A stretch of 64,000 nt of DNA from Bacteroidales bacterium (GCA_020860515.1 JAJBUG010000070.1:23249-87248), one strand, 5' to 3'; shown: positions 17,027 to 27,379, counted from the stretch's first letter. Translations and numbers: made by a program. The notes: a model not told the origin generated them from the letters alone.

Positions 17027-19233
17027 ATATCGAGAGTCTTATTACGGATCTGGCCTTTATCCTGCTTTTGGGAGCAGCGGTTACGGTGCTCTTCAAATGG
17101 ATCAAGCAGCCTGTGGTGCTTGGCTACATAGTAGCTGGCTTCTTGGCAAGCCCTAATTTTGAATATCTGCCCTCAGTGACCTCGGAGGAGAACATCGACT
17201 TTTGGGCGCAGATAGGCATCATAGTGCTTTTGTTTTCATTGGGATTGGAGTTCAGTTTCAAGAAATTGGTCAATAGCGGCGGTTCTGCTGTTGTCACAGC
17301 CCTTATTATCGTCAGTGGCATGATGGGGGTGGGCTTCATTGTGGGCCAATTCATGCATTTCACCACTATCAACTGCCTATTTCTTGGTGGTATGCTGTCA
17401 ATGTCATCTACCACGATTATCATCAAGGCTTTCAATGATTTGGGCCTTAGGCAGAAGAAGTTTACCTCGCTCGTATTGGCTGTGCTAATCGTCGAGGACT
17501 TGTTTGCGGTGGTGATGATGGTATTGCTGTCGTCGATTGCCATTAACAAGACTGTCGAGGGTGGCGAGCTGCTCTACAGCGTGGCAAAGTTGGTATTTTT
17601 CCTTGTGATATGGTTCTTGGTGGGCGTTTTTGTGCTGCCAAGCCTTTTCAATGCATGGCGCCGATTCCTCAATAGCGAAACTCTACTTGTGGTGTCGATG
17701 GGCTTGTGCCTGGGCATGGCGGTATTCTCGGTGTATTGCGGTTTCTCGCTTGCATTGGGCGCCTTCGTGATGGGTTCGATTTTGGCTGGCACCAGTTATG
17801 CCGAGCGCATCGAGCATGTGGTCACGCCTGTGAAGGACCTTTTCGGGTCGGTATTCTTCATCTCGGTGGGCATGATGGTGCAGCCCCATATCATAGCCCA
17901 GTATTGGGGCCCTATTCTAATTCTCTCGGCTGTGGTTATCGTGGGCATGATTGTGTTTGGCACCTTCGGTATGCTGGTCACTGGCCAGAGCCTCAAGGTG
18001 GCCATGGAGTCGGGATTCTCACTGACGCAGATTGGTGAGTTCGCCTTTATCATTGCCACCCTGGGCATGAGCCTCAAGGTGCTCGATCCTACGATTTATC
18101 CTATTGTGGTAGCTGTGTCGGTGCTTACCACCTTTGGCACTCCATATTTCATCAAGATGGCGCCCAAGGCCTACGATATTGTGGAGAAGCATCTGCCAAA
18201 GAGCCTTAATTTCCTTATCGACCGATACCAGAAGGAGGCATCGAAGAGCAATGCCGTCACCCGCTCGTGGGTGATGATGCTAAAGCGTTATCTATGGACC
18301 ACGCTGCTCTATTCAATCATCTTGATTGCCATTTGCATCGTAAGCCATAATTATTTCATGCCATGGCTCGACGAGGTGATTCCACATTGGAGCCGCTTAA
18401 TATCCACGATTGTAACTCTTACAGTGATGGCCCCATTCCTGTTGCCGCTGCTAACCCCAATCAGTGGCAAGAAGGTTGAGCGCAACCAACCGCTTATGTC
18501 AATCGTAAAGACTAATGTGCCGCGAATAGTTATGACAATTTTCCGTGGCATTATTGCTTTGCTTTTTGTAATTTATATGGTTACATGGCATTATTCTATC
18601 GGCATAGGCATTACTATCGGGTTGCTGTCGGTGTTGCTGATTGGTGTGGTGTTCTCAAAGCGCATCAAGGATCAGATTGACCATATCGAGAGTAAGTTTA
18701 TCGATAATCTCAATGAGCGCGACCTGCGCCGCACTGGCAAGAACAACAATGTGGTCAACGACCTGCACATGGCCTTTATGACCGTGGGCAATGCCAGCCA
18801 CTTGGCTGGTCAGAAACTGATGGATAGTGACTTGCGCAAGGTGTATGGGGTAAATGTGGTGAGCATCCAGCGCGGAGCTGATATGATACCAATTCCTAAT
18901 GCTAAGGAGCGGATGTACCCTGGCGATGTGATTGGCGTGATTGGCACCGACGAGCAGATTGAGCGACTTATCCCCGAGGTGGAGGCTCATAAGGATTTCC
19001 ATACCGACATCAATCCCAACGACTTCAAGCTTACCACCGTGATGCTAAGCCCCTTCTCGCCTATCATCGGCAAAACTCCCCTTACTGCCAAGCTTCGCGA
19101 TGTGTATGAGGTGTTGATTGTAGCTGTGCAGCGTGGCGAAGAATATATCGACAGCAATCCCAATCTCCAGTTCGAGGCAGCTGACATCCTCTGGGTGGTG
19201 GGCCCCTCCAAAAAAATCGCCGCCCTGCAATAA
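17023..19233 (+). CDS. Kef-type cation:proton antiporter with TrkA-C domains
   Basis: A 736-residue CPA2 antiporter. About twelve transmembrane segments occupy residues 1-390 (including the TTIIIKAFNDLGL and SLTQIGEFAFIIATLGM signature regions), more hydrophobic segments follow at about 425-560, and two RCK_C/TrkA-C-like domains lie at about 580-650 and 660-735. There is no obvious NAD-binding TrkA-N domain, unlike E. coli KefB/C. It likely exchanges K+ or Na+ for protons. Its translation is coupled to the MgtC-family gene by a four-base overlap, which suggests a joint ion or pH homeostasis unit. Confidence 0.9.
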   Translation: MNIESLITDLAFILLLGAAVTVLFKWIKQPVVLGYIVAGFLASPNFEYLPSVTSEENIDFWAQIGIIVLLFSLGLEFSFKKLVNSGGSAVVTALIIVSGMMGVGFIVGQFMHFTTINCLFLGGMLSMSSTTIIIKAFNDLGLRQKKFTSLVLAVLIVEDLFAVVMMVLLSSIAINKTVEGGELLYSVAKLVFFLVIWFLVGVFVLPSLFNAWRRFLNSETLLVVSMGLCLGMAVFSVYCGFSLALGAFVMGSILAGTSYAERIEHVVTPVKDLFGSVFFISVGMMVQPHIIAQYWGPILILSAVVIVGMIVFGTFGMLVTGQSLKVAMESGFSLTQIGEFAFIIATLGMSLKVLDPTIYPIVVAVSVLTTFGTPYFIKMAPKAYDIVEKHLPKSLNFLIDRYQKEASKSNAVTRSWVMMLKRYLWTTLLYSIILIAICIVSHNYFMPWLDEVIPHWSRLISTIVTLTVMAPFLLPLLTPISGKKVERNQPLMSIVKTNVPRIVMTIFRGIIALLFVIYMVTWHYSIGIGITIGLLSVLLIGVVFSKRIKDQIDHIESKFIDNLNERDLRRTGKNNNVVNDLHMAFMTVGNASHLAGQKLMDSDLRKVYGVNVVSIQRGADMIPIPNAKERMYPGDVIGVIGTDEQIERLIPEVEAHKDFHTDINPNDFKLTTVMLSPFSPIIGKTPLTAKLRDVYEVLIVAVQRGEEYIDSNPNLQFEAADILWVVGPSKKIAALQ

Positions 19234-19279
19234 GCCCCATTCTATACTTTGCACTCACAAGATTTCTTTGATTTAAGCC

Positions 19280-20386
19280 ATGACGGATCAACTGCCAGAT
19301 ATCAAGTCTTTGTATGGAGCGTATCGCTTAGTGCCCAGCATCGTTATATTTTTTCTTGTCATTTTTGCCAGCTGCGCTGACCGCTCACGCTATCAGTCTG
19401 AGCTCGACGGAGCCGAGGCCCTGATGGAAGAGCATCCCGATTCTGCCCTTGCCCTCATTGATGGCATTGATGAGAAGCAGCTCGGCGGCAGCCAGGAGCG
19501 GGCGCGCTACGCCCTGCTCAAATCCATGGCCCTCGACAAGAACTACGTCGATACCACCGACTTCGCAGTGCTGCAGCCGGCCATCGACCATTACCTGCAC
19601 CACGGCTCCCCCGACCAAAAGCTCCGCACCCTCTTCTACCAAGGCCGCATCTTCCAAAACCGAGGTGACAATGACCAAGCTCTCCAGCGCTTCATAGAAT
19701 GTATTGAGAGCAACCGGGAAATCACTGACTCTTTGACATTGGCCAGAGCCATGGTGGCACGTGGAGGAATATTATACGGCATCTACAGAATCGAAGATTT
19801 CTTGAATGACAACCTCCAAGCTTCAAGCATCTTCGCCAAGCAAGGGAAAGGTGGAAGCGCCAAGTCGTGTCTGAAAAGGGGATTGCACGGAGCCATCATT
19901 CTCAATGATAGACCCAAGAGCGATAGCATTTTGAGGCTTCTTAAAGCCAAGGGATTGCAGGATTCTGAGTTAGCCCCAGAAATGCTCAACTACGCCGTAA
20001 GCTTTGAAGACCTTGATGCCGCCGACAGCATGCTTTCGCTTTATAAAGACAAATCCAATCTTGCCAAAAACGAATATTGTGATTTGGTCAGAGCCTACAG
20101 TCTGAAAGGAGATTTTCGCAGGGCCGACTCACTGCTGCACATAATTTCTGAACTGTATCCCGTAATCTGCGATCCAAAATTTCTGCTGGTTGCGTCAGAA
20201 ATTCAGGACAGCTTAGGCACTGCTGAAAAAGCCCTTGCTTTCTACAAGAGATTCCATGCAATCAATGACACTGTGCAGGCACGAATTTTCGCACAGGACC
20301 TGCAATTCGCCCAAGAAAGGTGGGAATTGCGGCTTTATGCCGCACAAGAAAAGGAGTCCAAGGAAAAGCCTTGTGGATCTTCATGA
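19280..20386 (+). pseudogene. TPR lipoprotein part of a frameshifted TPR/HTH regulator
   Basis: A 368-residue frame with a long lipoprotein-type N-terminus (FLVIFASCADR) and helical TPR-like repeats. The Bacteroidota family it resembles is normally one chain: lipoprotein or signal, TPRs, one transmembrane helix, coiled coil and a C-terminal helix-turn-helix. Here the TPR half ends in a short unnatural tail after 20364, while the transmembrane and DNA-binding half continues in the -1 frame. Adding one A to the A4 run at 20364-20367 joins them smoothly. It is either truly broken or a sequencing artefact; the context does not resemble a classic slippery heptamer. Confidence 0.65.
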
Positions 20387-20949
20387 CCTTAGTGCTGGCG
20401 TTTTTCTTAATGCTGGCAGCTATCCTGCACTGGCATAGGGCATCAATTAAAAGGCGCAAGGCAGAGGAGGCTCAGCTCAACGGAAAAATCAGGGACCTTG
20501 AAGATGAATTGGTGCAACTGCAGGAATTGCAGACCGAGCAGCAGGCTCTTGCAGCCTCCGTGTCGGAGGCAATAAAAAATAGGATCGCATTGCTTAACGA
20601 ACTTTTGTATGTCTCATTCCGAAAAGACAAGGAGTCAATGAGCGTTCTGATGGAAAAGGCCGACGACCTAATCGCCGACAAAGACAAGTTCATGAACAGC
20701 ACGCGGCTCGCCTTTTCAGCCTCTCACCCTGAGTTCATAAGCTATCTCGAAGAACACGGCCTCACCGAATTCGAGATCAACTATATCTGCCTCTATGCCG
20801 TTGGGCTGCGAGGAAAGGAAGTGGGCACCTATCTGAAAATGCGCAGCCATTACAACATCAGCAGCGAAATCAGGCGCAAGCTGGGCATTGACGAGCACGA
20901 TACCAACCTTAGGATTTACATCCAAAAACTGCTCAAAAAACTTGTCTAA
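20368..20949 (+). pseudogene. transmembrane/HTH part of the split TPR regulator
   Basis: The -1 frame encodes a transmembrane helix (LWIFMTLVLAFFLMLAAIL), a coiled coil (about 60 residues of E/Q/L) and a C-terminal region with FEINYICLYAVGLRGKEVG and MRSHYNISSEIRRKLG, which resembles the LuxR/GerE-like helix-turn-helix ending of this regulator family. There is no plausible start codon with a ribosome site before the transmembrane helix, so it is read as the second half of the gene at 19280. If the frame is intact in other strains, a 556-residue membrane-tethered regulator results. Confidence 0.65.
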
Positions 20950-21047
20950 TGAAAGTTCTCTTGGGGCCGCGCCAATTTTCTCGACTTTTTTCATTTTAAA
21001 ACTTTGAAATAGAGATAGATAAGTTTTCTCAATCTGAAACTTTTATT

Positions 21048-21079
21048 TTGGAGTCTCCGTTTTTTTTGCCTTAACTTTG
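21048..21079 (+). promoter_or_regulatory. promoter of the DUF3244-like gene
   Basis: TTG at 21048-21050, a 21-base spacer and TAACTTTG at 21072-21079. The predicted start lies about 23 bases before the ATG at 21108. It may also drive the downstream RHS genes. Confidence 0.6.
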
Positions 21080-21107
21080 CCATATCAATTTTTAAACTTT
21101 TCACATA

Positions 21108-21467
21108 ATGGCAAAACGTATCTTAACGCTTGCTTTCGCAGCCCTCATCTCGCTGCTCGCAAGCATGGCTCGCGAAGTGCTGCCGTCAGAGGTTATAAAG
21201 AAGGGGAATCCTGATGACCCCCAGATTGAGCGCGCTCCCATGCGCAATCCTATAGTGGCCGCCTACGAAGAGACGGACGCCACCATAACCATCCAATGCA
21301 ATGTGGATGCAGAAGGTGATGTCACAATGTACAACAGCAATGGCGCTATTGTATTCTATTCCTCAGAAATTGACTGCACCCTTGATGTGTCGGGACTTCC
21401 AACCGGTGCCTACACCATCGTGGCAGAAACTGACTCATGGATAGTAGTAACATATTTCAGTAATTAG
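21108..21467 (+). CDS. small exported DUF3244-like protein
   Basis: A 119-residue protein with a signal peptide (about 1-21) and a beta-sandwich tail: NSNGAIVFYSSEI followed by LDVSGLPTGAYTIVAET. This end matches the DUF3244 or C-terminal sorting-like beta motif common in Bacteroidota secreted proteins. Its function is unknown. It lies first in the RHS region, 150 bases before the next start, separated by a G/C-rich hairpin (21528-21561), so it may be expressed more strongly than the large genes after it. Confidence 0.75.
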   Translation: MAKRILTLAFAALISLLASMAREVLPSEVIKKGNPDDPQIERAPMRNPIVAAYEETDATITIQCNVDAEGDVTMYNSNGAIVFYSSEIDCTLDVSGLPTGAYTIVAETDSWIVVTYFSN

Positions 21468-21527
21468 TACCGAGGGCTGTTGCACCCAATACACATGCAA
21501 CTACAGCACCCAATTCTCCATATACCC

Positions 21528-21561
21528 CGGGGGGCATAGGCTCTCTCGCCATGCCCCCTGG
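21528..21561. terminator. G/C-rich hairpin between the DUF3244 gene and the RHS genes
   Basis: GGGGGCAT (21530-21537) and ATGCCCCC (21551-21558) pair around a 13-base loop. There is no T tract, so it is either a partial terminator or an mRNA-stabilising element. The ATG at 21551 lies in its stem and is not the start of the following gene. Confidence 0.5.
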
Positions 21562-21616
21562 CTTTGAACTACCCCATCCTTCACATAACAACATCCACAA
21601 ACAAACCGATCATTCC

Positions 21617-22654
21617 ATGAAATCCACTGTTTTCACTGCCATGGCGGCTGGGGTCGCCGTGGCAGCATCGGGAATCACCCCGCTGCTCAACTCCCCCAGG
21701 GACGGCGACAGCCTGACCGCCGAGGAATGCCCCGGCTTCTTCGAGGGCGCCTCAGGCGACGGCGCCTTTTGGACTGTTCCGGACCAACAGGAGGGCGCCG
21801 GCCATCCCATCAGCTACCGCGTCTCGGGCGACACCGCCGAGTGCATAAGGGGAGGCTTCGCCTACGAGTACCGCATCTCGGGCGACACCCTTTCGCTCAT
21901 CGGCCTCCAGAATCCCTTCACCGACGCCCGCTTCGCCGGCCCGTTCTCAGTTCTTCCGCTGGCGATGGAGCTGGGCGACAGCGTGTCGCTTCCCATAGCG
22001 GGCGAAACGCTGTACTCCGGCCGCACGCGAATAGCGATCAGCGGCACCGCAACCGCAGTCGCCGACGCCAGAGGCGCGCTGTGCTGCGGCGGGGACACGC
22101 TGCGCGGAGTGCTCCGCATACGCCAGCTCGCGGAAATCACAAGCGAGGTCCTCGACTCTCTGGCCGAAGAGCCGCTCGCCGAGCGGTCATCCGAGGAGCG
22201 CCACCTCTACTACGCCCCAGGCTGGAGGTATCCCGTGGTCGAGGCCGTGCGCACCTCCACAGGGGAGGGGCTACCTGCCGGCGTGACCTACCTCGCCCTC
22301 CCCGAGGCGCAGGAGTGGGACCTCGGCGCCGATCCTGAGAACGAGCTGCTCAGGAATTCGGGGGGCGGCCTGGAAATCTCCTCCCAGGGGCAGTCCCTGC
22401 CGTTCTCGGTTGAGGGCGCGGAGTGGGGAGCCGACGGCTCCCTGACGATAACCCTCGGAGGCGACGGCGCCTGCGACATCCTGATCATCGCCTCAGACAT
22501 CTACGGGCTGCCCGTCCTCACCAGCTCCTACCAGAAAAGCCCCGGCGAGGCAAGCCTCTGCCTCGAGCTTCCCTCGTCCCTTCCCGGCAGCACCGCCGTG
22601 CTGCTGCTCTCATCTGGAGAATCCTCAGTCACATTGAAAATCAGAAAACCTTAG
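21617..22654 (+). CDS. exported protein of unknown function in the RHS operon
   Basis: A 345-residue protein with a signal-like N-terminus (MKSTVFTAMAAGVAVAASG) and a beta-rich, Gly/Ser/Asp/Glu-rich body ending in a basic KIRKP tail. I do not recognise a domain. Its codons are strongly G/C at third positions, unlike most neighbours but like the RHS gene that starts nine bases after it, so the two form one transcription unit and probably arrived together. The position suggests an accessory factor for the RHS protein, such as an export, anchoring or chaperone-like partner, which is inference. ATG 21617 is chosen over 21551 because the signal peptide begins there. Confidence 0.75.
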   Translation: MKSTVFTAMAAGVAVAASGITPLLNSPRDGDSLTAEECPGFFEGASGDGAFWTVPDQQEGAGHPISYRVSGDTAECIRGGFAYEYRISGDTLSLIGLQNPFTDARFAGPFSVLPLAMELGDSVSLPIAGETLYSGRTRIAISGTATAVADARGALCCGGDTLRGVLRIRQLAEITSEVLDSLAEEPLAERSSEERHLYYAPGWRYPVVEAVRTSTGEGLPAGVTYLALPEAQEWDLGADPENELLRNSGGGLEISSQGQSLPFSVEGAEWGADGSLTITLGGDGACDILIIASDIYGLPVLTSSYQKSPGEASLCLELPSSLPGSTAVLLLSSGESSVTLKIRKP

Positions 22655-22663
22655 CACCGCCAC

Positions 22664-25600
22664 ATGAAAAAGACATTCATCCTGCTTTTGGCCGCGGCTT
22701 CAGCGCTGCTGCCAGCCCGGACCTCGGCCTCCCCCTACGAAGAAGGCGCCCAAGACGCGCCCCCGGAAGACACCAAGGAAGCCCAAGACGAGGACGAGCC
22801 GCTTTCCGAAGAGGAGCTTTCCGCGCTCAGCGACGGCTCAAGCTCTTACGTCAGCACCCTGCTCCCCCTCAGCCCTAACGCCGCGGCGCTCGCCCGCTAC
22901 GGCGAATACCCCGTAAGCTACACCACCGGGGTGCCCGAAATATCGATACCCATCTACGAGATCCAGCTTCCCGGATTCTCCATGCCCATTTCCATCTCCT
23001 ACCACGCCTCCGGTGTCAGGGCGGACGACATTGCGTCGTGCGTCGGCCTGGGCTGGGCCCTGAACGCGGGTGGGGCGATCTCGAGGCAAGTCGAGGGGCG
23101 CCCCGACTTCGAGGACCGCAACTCCGCCGCAGTGCAGCAGAGCGACATCCTCTACATGGACGCCAGCCTGCTGAAGTCGCAGATAGCGGCCGTGCGCAGC
23201 GGCTCCCTCAGCGACATCCCCAACCTGCAGAAGCTCCTGACCGAGGGGATGGCCGCCACCTACGACCTGTGCTCCGACCGCTACTCGTTCAACTTCGGCG
23301 GCAAGTCCGGTATCATGAGGTACTCGTTCGCCGACGGCAAGTTCTACGCGCTCAACCACTACCCAATCGACATCGAGAGGGCGGTGGGGACCGAGGATCC
23401 GGTATTCACCATCGACGACGGCGACGGCACCACCTACGTGTTCGCCGAGACTGAGCGCACTGGCGTAGCCTCCGACGAGAACACCACGCCCATCTCCACC
23501 TGGTACCTGACAAGGATCGTGACCCTCAAGGGCGACGCCATCGAGTTCGAGTACGGACAGGAGCAGTCCTTCGACACGTATTCCATTTCGCAATGCGTCA
23601 AGGTCGGCACGTGGAACGAACCTGATTACTATGAGGATTACAGCACCTACAACAATTTCATCAAACAGATGGTCGACATCAGCCCCGACCCTCAAAGGTT
23701 CACCCACAACCCCCTCTACCTCAAGCGCATAGCGTGGAACGGCAACGAGGCGGTGTTCGACTATGCCAACGACCGCGCCGACATCTGCCCCACGAGGCTG
23801 ACAAAGATCTCGATCCTCAACAGCGAGGGAGACACTGTGAAAAGCGCGACGCTGGGCCACGAATACTTCGGACCTCAGGCCCATCCTGGCCAGCTGAGGA
23901 TGATGCTCAAGCGGCTTGCCGTCTCGGGCGAGGGAACCTACGCCTTTTCATACGACACTTCCCAAAGCCTCCCGGCCTACGCGCAGACCTCCGGCAGCGG
24001 GACCAACATGGTCGACTACTGGGGGTACTACAACGGCCGCGACAACCGCCTCATCCCGTCCGAGGTGATGGCCGAGGCGCTCAGCGGCATCGGCATCACG
24101 AGCGCCGACGCGGTCTATTCCAGCAACCGCTCGCCGAACTTCGACTACGCCAAGTCCGGAATTCTCACCCAGATTTCCTACCCGGCGGGAGGCTCCACCT
24201 CGTTCACATACGAGGCCAACTCTTCAGGCGCCGGCGGCATCAGGGTCAAGGCGATAACCGACAATCCGGGGGCTGGCTATGGGTCCCCATCGGTGACAAG
24301 GAGCTTCACCTACAGCGGGGCGAAGTACGTTACCAACCTTTCCGGCCGCTTCTTCTACAAGGGAAAGCACGGCTGCCTCGGTGTGGAGTTCAACACCCAC
24401 GACTACGACGAGTACACCTGCTACGGAAGCCCCATGATTCCGCTCTCGCTCGAAAGCGGAGCCTCGGTGTTCTACACGGGGGTTAGGGAGACCTTCGGCG
24501 ACGGCAGCTACGTGGACTACGCATACTCCATGGGCGTCTGCGAGGACCTTAGCGGGCACGACACATGGGTTCATCCCGCAGTGTCGAGGTACAACACCCG
24601 CGACGAGGGGAGCGCGCCTCCCCTGCTGATCGAAAAGTCCGTCCACGGCTCCGACGGCTCGCTGAAGCTGAAGGAGACCAACAGCTACGACATGTCGAGC
24701 GTCCGGACGTTCCAGGCCGGCGCGAGGCTGGCGGCCACGTACTACTCCGACGGCTCGGCAGTCCCGGCGCCGCAGGACATCCGCTCCAAGGACTGCCTCT
24801 TCTGCGAGAGCCTCACAGCCGTCTGCGCCGCCGCCACCCTGGCAAGCACCGTCACGGTCGACTACACCACGGGAATCACCACCACGACGAGCTACACCTA
24901 CGGCGACCTGGGCAAGACCCTCCAGCCCAGGACGGTCACGGTCAGCAACGGCGACGGCAGGGACGTGCGCACCGAGTTCACCTACGCCTACGAGAGCAGC
25001 GACGCCACGGCCCAGCTGATGGCTGGCAGCTACAAGACGACCGACCTGGTGACCGACGTGCTGGTAAAGCGCAACGGAGCCGCAGCCTCGCTCGAGAGCA
25101 GGAAGTACCAGCACACCCAGGCTGGCTTCTCCCTGTCGAAGATCACGCGCGGCATCGGCACGAATTCGCCGTACGAGGCGGTGAGCGTGACCTCGTTCGA
25201 CTCCTTCGGCAACCCCCTGCGGGTGGTGGAGAACGGATGCGACGCCACGGACCTCACGTGGAGTGCCGACGGAGCCTACCCCCTCTCAGCCACCAGCGGA
25301 GGCCTGACCACCTCCTACCAGTGGAAGCCCCTGTTCGGAGTGAAGCGCATCACAGCGCCGTCGGGGTGCTGGACCGGCTACGAATACACCTACGGCGGGA
25401 GGCTCTCGAAGGTGTCGGACGCCAGAGGTACGATTGCGCGCTACGAATACACCGCCGACAGGGTGGACGCCTACTCCCACATCTCCGCCTCGACGAGCAC
25501 CCTCTACACCGACTACTACGACGGCCTGGGCAGGAAGACAGCCAGCGAGGCCCAGGGCCCGACAGCGGGCACCACCCTATATTCTGTCTCCTCCTACGAC

Positions 25601-27379
25601 AGCCGCGGACGCATCGCCAAGGAATGGCTCCCCGTGCCTAAGACAAGCTCGGGGACGACAGCATCGGCCGACGCCTACGGCGACAACTCCGCCTTCAGCG
25701 AGACGGAGTATGACGAGCTGGGCCGCGTGAAATTCGTGTCCACGCCCGGCGACGACTGGGCAGGCAAGGGCAGGCGAGTGGCCTACGGGTCGAACGCCGC
25801 CAACTCGGTCAAGCGCTACTCGGCCCCCACTGGGGAGATATCCATGACGAAGGACGGCTACTGGCCGGCCCACACCCTCACTTCCGAGCTGGCCACCGAC
25901 GAGGACGGCCTGACGGTAGAGACATTCAAGGACAAGGAGGGGAGGACGGTGCTCGAGCGCCGTGCGGGAAGCAGCGACACCTACTACGTGTACAACGACT
26001 GGGGCCAACTGCGCTACGTCCTGAGCCCCCAGTACCAGGAAGCCGGGTACAAGGCCGTTTACGGCTACGAGTACCGCTACGACGAACGCGGGCGCATCGT
26101 TAAGAAAATCGCTCCGCAGTGCGAGCCCGAGCAGTTCTGGTACTCCGACGGCTCGCAGCGCGCGGCCTACTTCCAGGACGGCGCCCTCGCAGCCGCCGGC
26201 AAGTACCGCTACTACCTCTACGACAGCGCGGGGCGGCTGACCGAGCAGGGCCTGTGCACGTCGAGGTCCGGCTCCTACCCTGGCAAGAAGGTCGAGGTGA
26301 AGAACTATTACGACAACTACTCGTTCGTGACCCAGCTGGGCGCATCGTCGCTTTCGGCTTCCGCCACGGGGCGCAGGACAGGGCTTCTTACTGGCAGCTC
26401 GATGGCCCTGTCCGACGGCACGACGCTCATCGAAGCCTACTACTACGACGCATACGAGAGGCTCATCGAGACCAGGAGGCTCTATCCCAACGGAACCGTA
26501 ACGTCCGACACAAAAGCCTATGCGTATTCAGGGAGCGTGGCATCGTCAGCCGAATCCAACGAGACCGCAGGCATTGCCCTGTCTGTTGCGAACGCATACG
26601 ACCCCTCGACGGGAGCCCTGAAGACATCCACGGCCACATTCAAGAGGAACGGCGTCGCCGTGAACTCATCCAGGATCCACTCGCTGTCCTACGACTCCTT
26701 CGGCAGGATTTCGGGAGACGCGCGCTCTTCCGCATCCAACGCCATGAGCTACGCCTACGACCTGCACGGCAGGGTGACCTCGCTTTCAGGCCCGGGATAC
26801 TCATCCCAGCTCTGCTACGCCGGCGGCCTCGGGACCCCGAGGTACAACGGCTTCGTCAGCTCGATGCTATGGACCGGAAACGGCGATACCCAGCAGCGCG
26901 GCTACAAGTACGAGTACGACGACCTGGGGCGCATGACCAAGGCAGTTTACGGCGAGGGCGCGTCGCTGAGCGACCACGCAAACCGCTACAACGAGGAGGT
27001 GCTCCTCTACAGCGCCAACTCCATGCCGCGCCGCCTCCAGCGCAGGGGTTTGAAGCAGGACGGGAAGTACGGCAAGATCGACAACCTGCACATCTACCTC
27101 GACGGCAACCGAGTCAAAAGCGTGCTCGAGGACGCGGCCGACGTGCTGCGCACAGGAAGCATGGACTTCGTTGACGGAGCCAGCAGCTCCGCGGAGTACG
27201 CCTACGACGAATGCGGGCGCCTGGTGCGCGACGACAACAAGGGCATAGAGCTGATCCGCTACGACGACTGCGGGTTCCCGCGGGAGGTGTGCTTCGCCGG
27301 CGGCAACCGCATACGCTACGTCTACGCCCCCGACGGGCGCCATCTGCGCACCACGCGCCTGACGGCTGTCACCCCGTGA
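22664..27379 (+). CDS. RHS/YD-repeat exported protein, main body (frame ends at a C4 slip)
   Basis: A 1571-residue frame with a Sec signal peptide (MKKTFILLLAAASALLPARTSA), an N-terminal domain with the Bacteroidota RHS opening (GVPEISIPIYEIQLPGFSMP, then ISYHASGVRADDIASCVGLGWALNAGG), and many YD repeats of the type YDxxGRxxxxxxxxG from about 850 on. RHS repeats form a beta-cocoon that encloses a C-terminal toxin. The frame stops at 27377-27379 just after a C4 run (27372-27375); with a fifth C it continues into the conserved RHS core in the next frame. The whole body is G/C rich. There is no PAAR or type VI marker, so export by Sec followed by surface display is more likely. Confidence 0.85.
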   Translation: MKKTFILLLAAASALLPARTSASPYEEGAQDAPPEDTKEAQDEDEPLSEEELSALSDGSSSYVSTLLPLSPNAAALARYGEYPVSYTTGVPEISIPIYEIQLPGFSMPISISYHASGVRADDIASCVGLGWALNAGGAISRQVEGRPDFEDRNSAAVQQSDILYMDASLLKSQIAAVRSGSLSDIPNLQKLLTEGMAATYDLCSDRYSFNFGGKSGIMRYSFADGKFYALNHYPIDIERAVGTEDPVFTIDDGDGTTYVFAETERTGVASDENTTPISTWYLTRIVTLKGDAIEFEYGQEQSFDTYSISQCVKVGTWNEPDYYEDYSTYNNFIKQMVDISPDPQRFTHNPLYLKRIAWNGNEAVFDYANDRADICPTRLTKISILNSEGDTVKSATLGHEYFGPQAHPGQLRMMLKRLAVSGEGTYAFSYDTSQSLPAYAQTSGSGTNMVDYWGYYNGRDNRLIPSEVMAEALSGIGITSADAVYSSNRSPNFDYAKSGILTQISYPAGGSTSFTYEANSSGAGGIRVKAITDNPGAGYGSPSVTRSFTYSGAKYVTNLSGRFFYKGKHGCLGVEFNTHDYDEYTCYGSPMIPLSLESGASVFYTGVRETFGDGSYVDYAYSMGVCEDLSGHDTWVHPAVSRYNTRDEGSAPPLLIEKSVHGSDGSLKLKETNSYDMSSVRTFQAGARLAATYYSDGSAVPAPQDIRSKDCLFCESLTAVCAAATLASTVTVDYTTGITTTTSYTYGDLGKTLQPRTVTVSNGDGRDVRTEFTYAYESSDATAQLMAGSYKTTDLVTDVLVKRNGAAASLESRKYQHTQAGFSLSKITRGIGTNSPYEAVSVTSFDSFGNPLRVVENGCDATDLTWSADGAYPLSATSGGLTTSYQWKPLFGVKRITAPSGCWTGYEYTYGGRLSKVSDARGTIARYEYTADRVDAYSHISASTSTLYTDYYDGLGRKTASEAQGPTAGTTLYSVSSYDSRGRIAKEWLPVPKTSSGTTASADAYGDNSAFSETEYDELGRVKFVSTPGDDWAGKGRRVAYGSNAANSVKRYSAPTGEISMTKDGYWPAHTLTSELATDEDGLTVETFKDKEGRTVLERRAGSSDTYYVYNDWGQLRYVLSPQYQEAGYKAVYGYEYRYDERGRIVKKIAPQCEPEQFWYSDGSQRAAYFQDGALAAAGKYRYYLYDSAGRLTEQGLCTSRSGSYPGKKVEVKNYYDNYSFVTQLGASSLSASATGRRTGLLTGSSMALSDGTTLIEAYYYDAYERLIETRRLYPNGTVTSDTKAYAYSGSVASSAESNETAGIALSVANAYDPSTGALKTSTATFKRNGVAVNSSRIHSLSYDSFGRISGDARSSASNAMSYAYDLHGRVTSLSGPGYSSQLCYAGGLGTPRYNGFVSSMLWTGNGDTQQRGYKYEYDDLGRMTKAVYGEGASLSDHANRYNEEVLLYSANSMPRRLQRRGLKQDGKYGKIDNLHIYLDGNRVKSVLEDAADVLRTGSMDFVDGASSSAEYAYDECGRLVRDDNKGIELIRYDDCGFPREVCFAGGNRIRYVYAPDGRHLRTTRLTAVTP

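Noticed and set aside
20355..20375. Programmed -1 frameshift in the TPR regulator
   Set aside because: The sequence GGAAAAG does not allow good re-pairing in the P site, and no downstream stimulatory structure is apparent; a one-base indel is simpler.
22838..23884. Long antisense frame under the RHS gene, and similar ones to 27861
   Set aside because: These are typical shadow frames of G/C-rich coding DNA, with no promoter, no ribosome site and low-complexity Val/Arg composition.
27211..27379. Separate gene start for the RHS C-terminal frame
   Set aside because: This stretch overlaps the RHS body in another frame with Arg-rich shadow translation; the true C-terminal part begins only at the frameshift near 27376.
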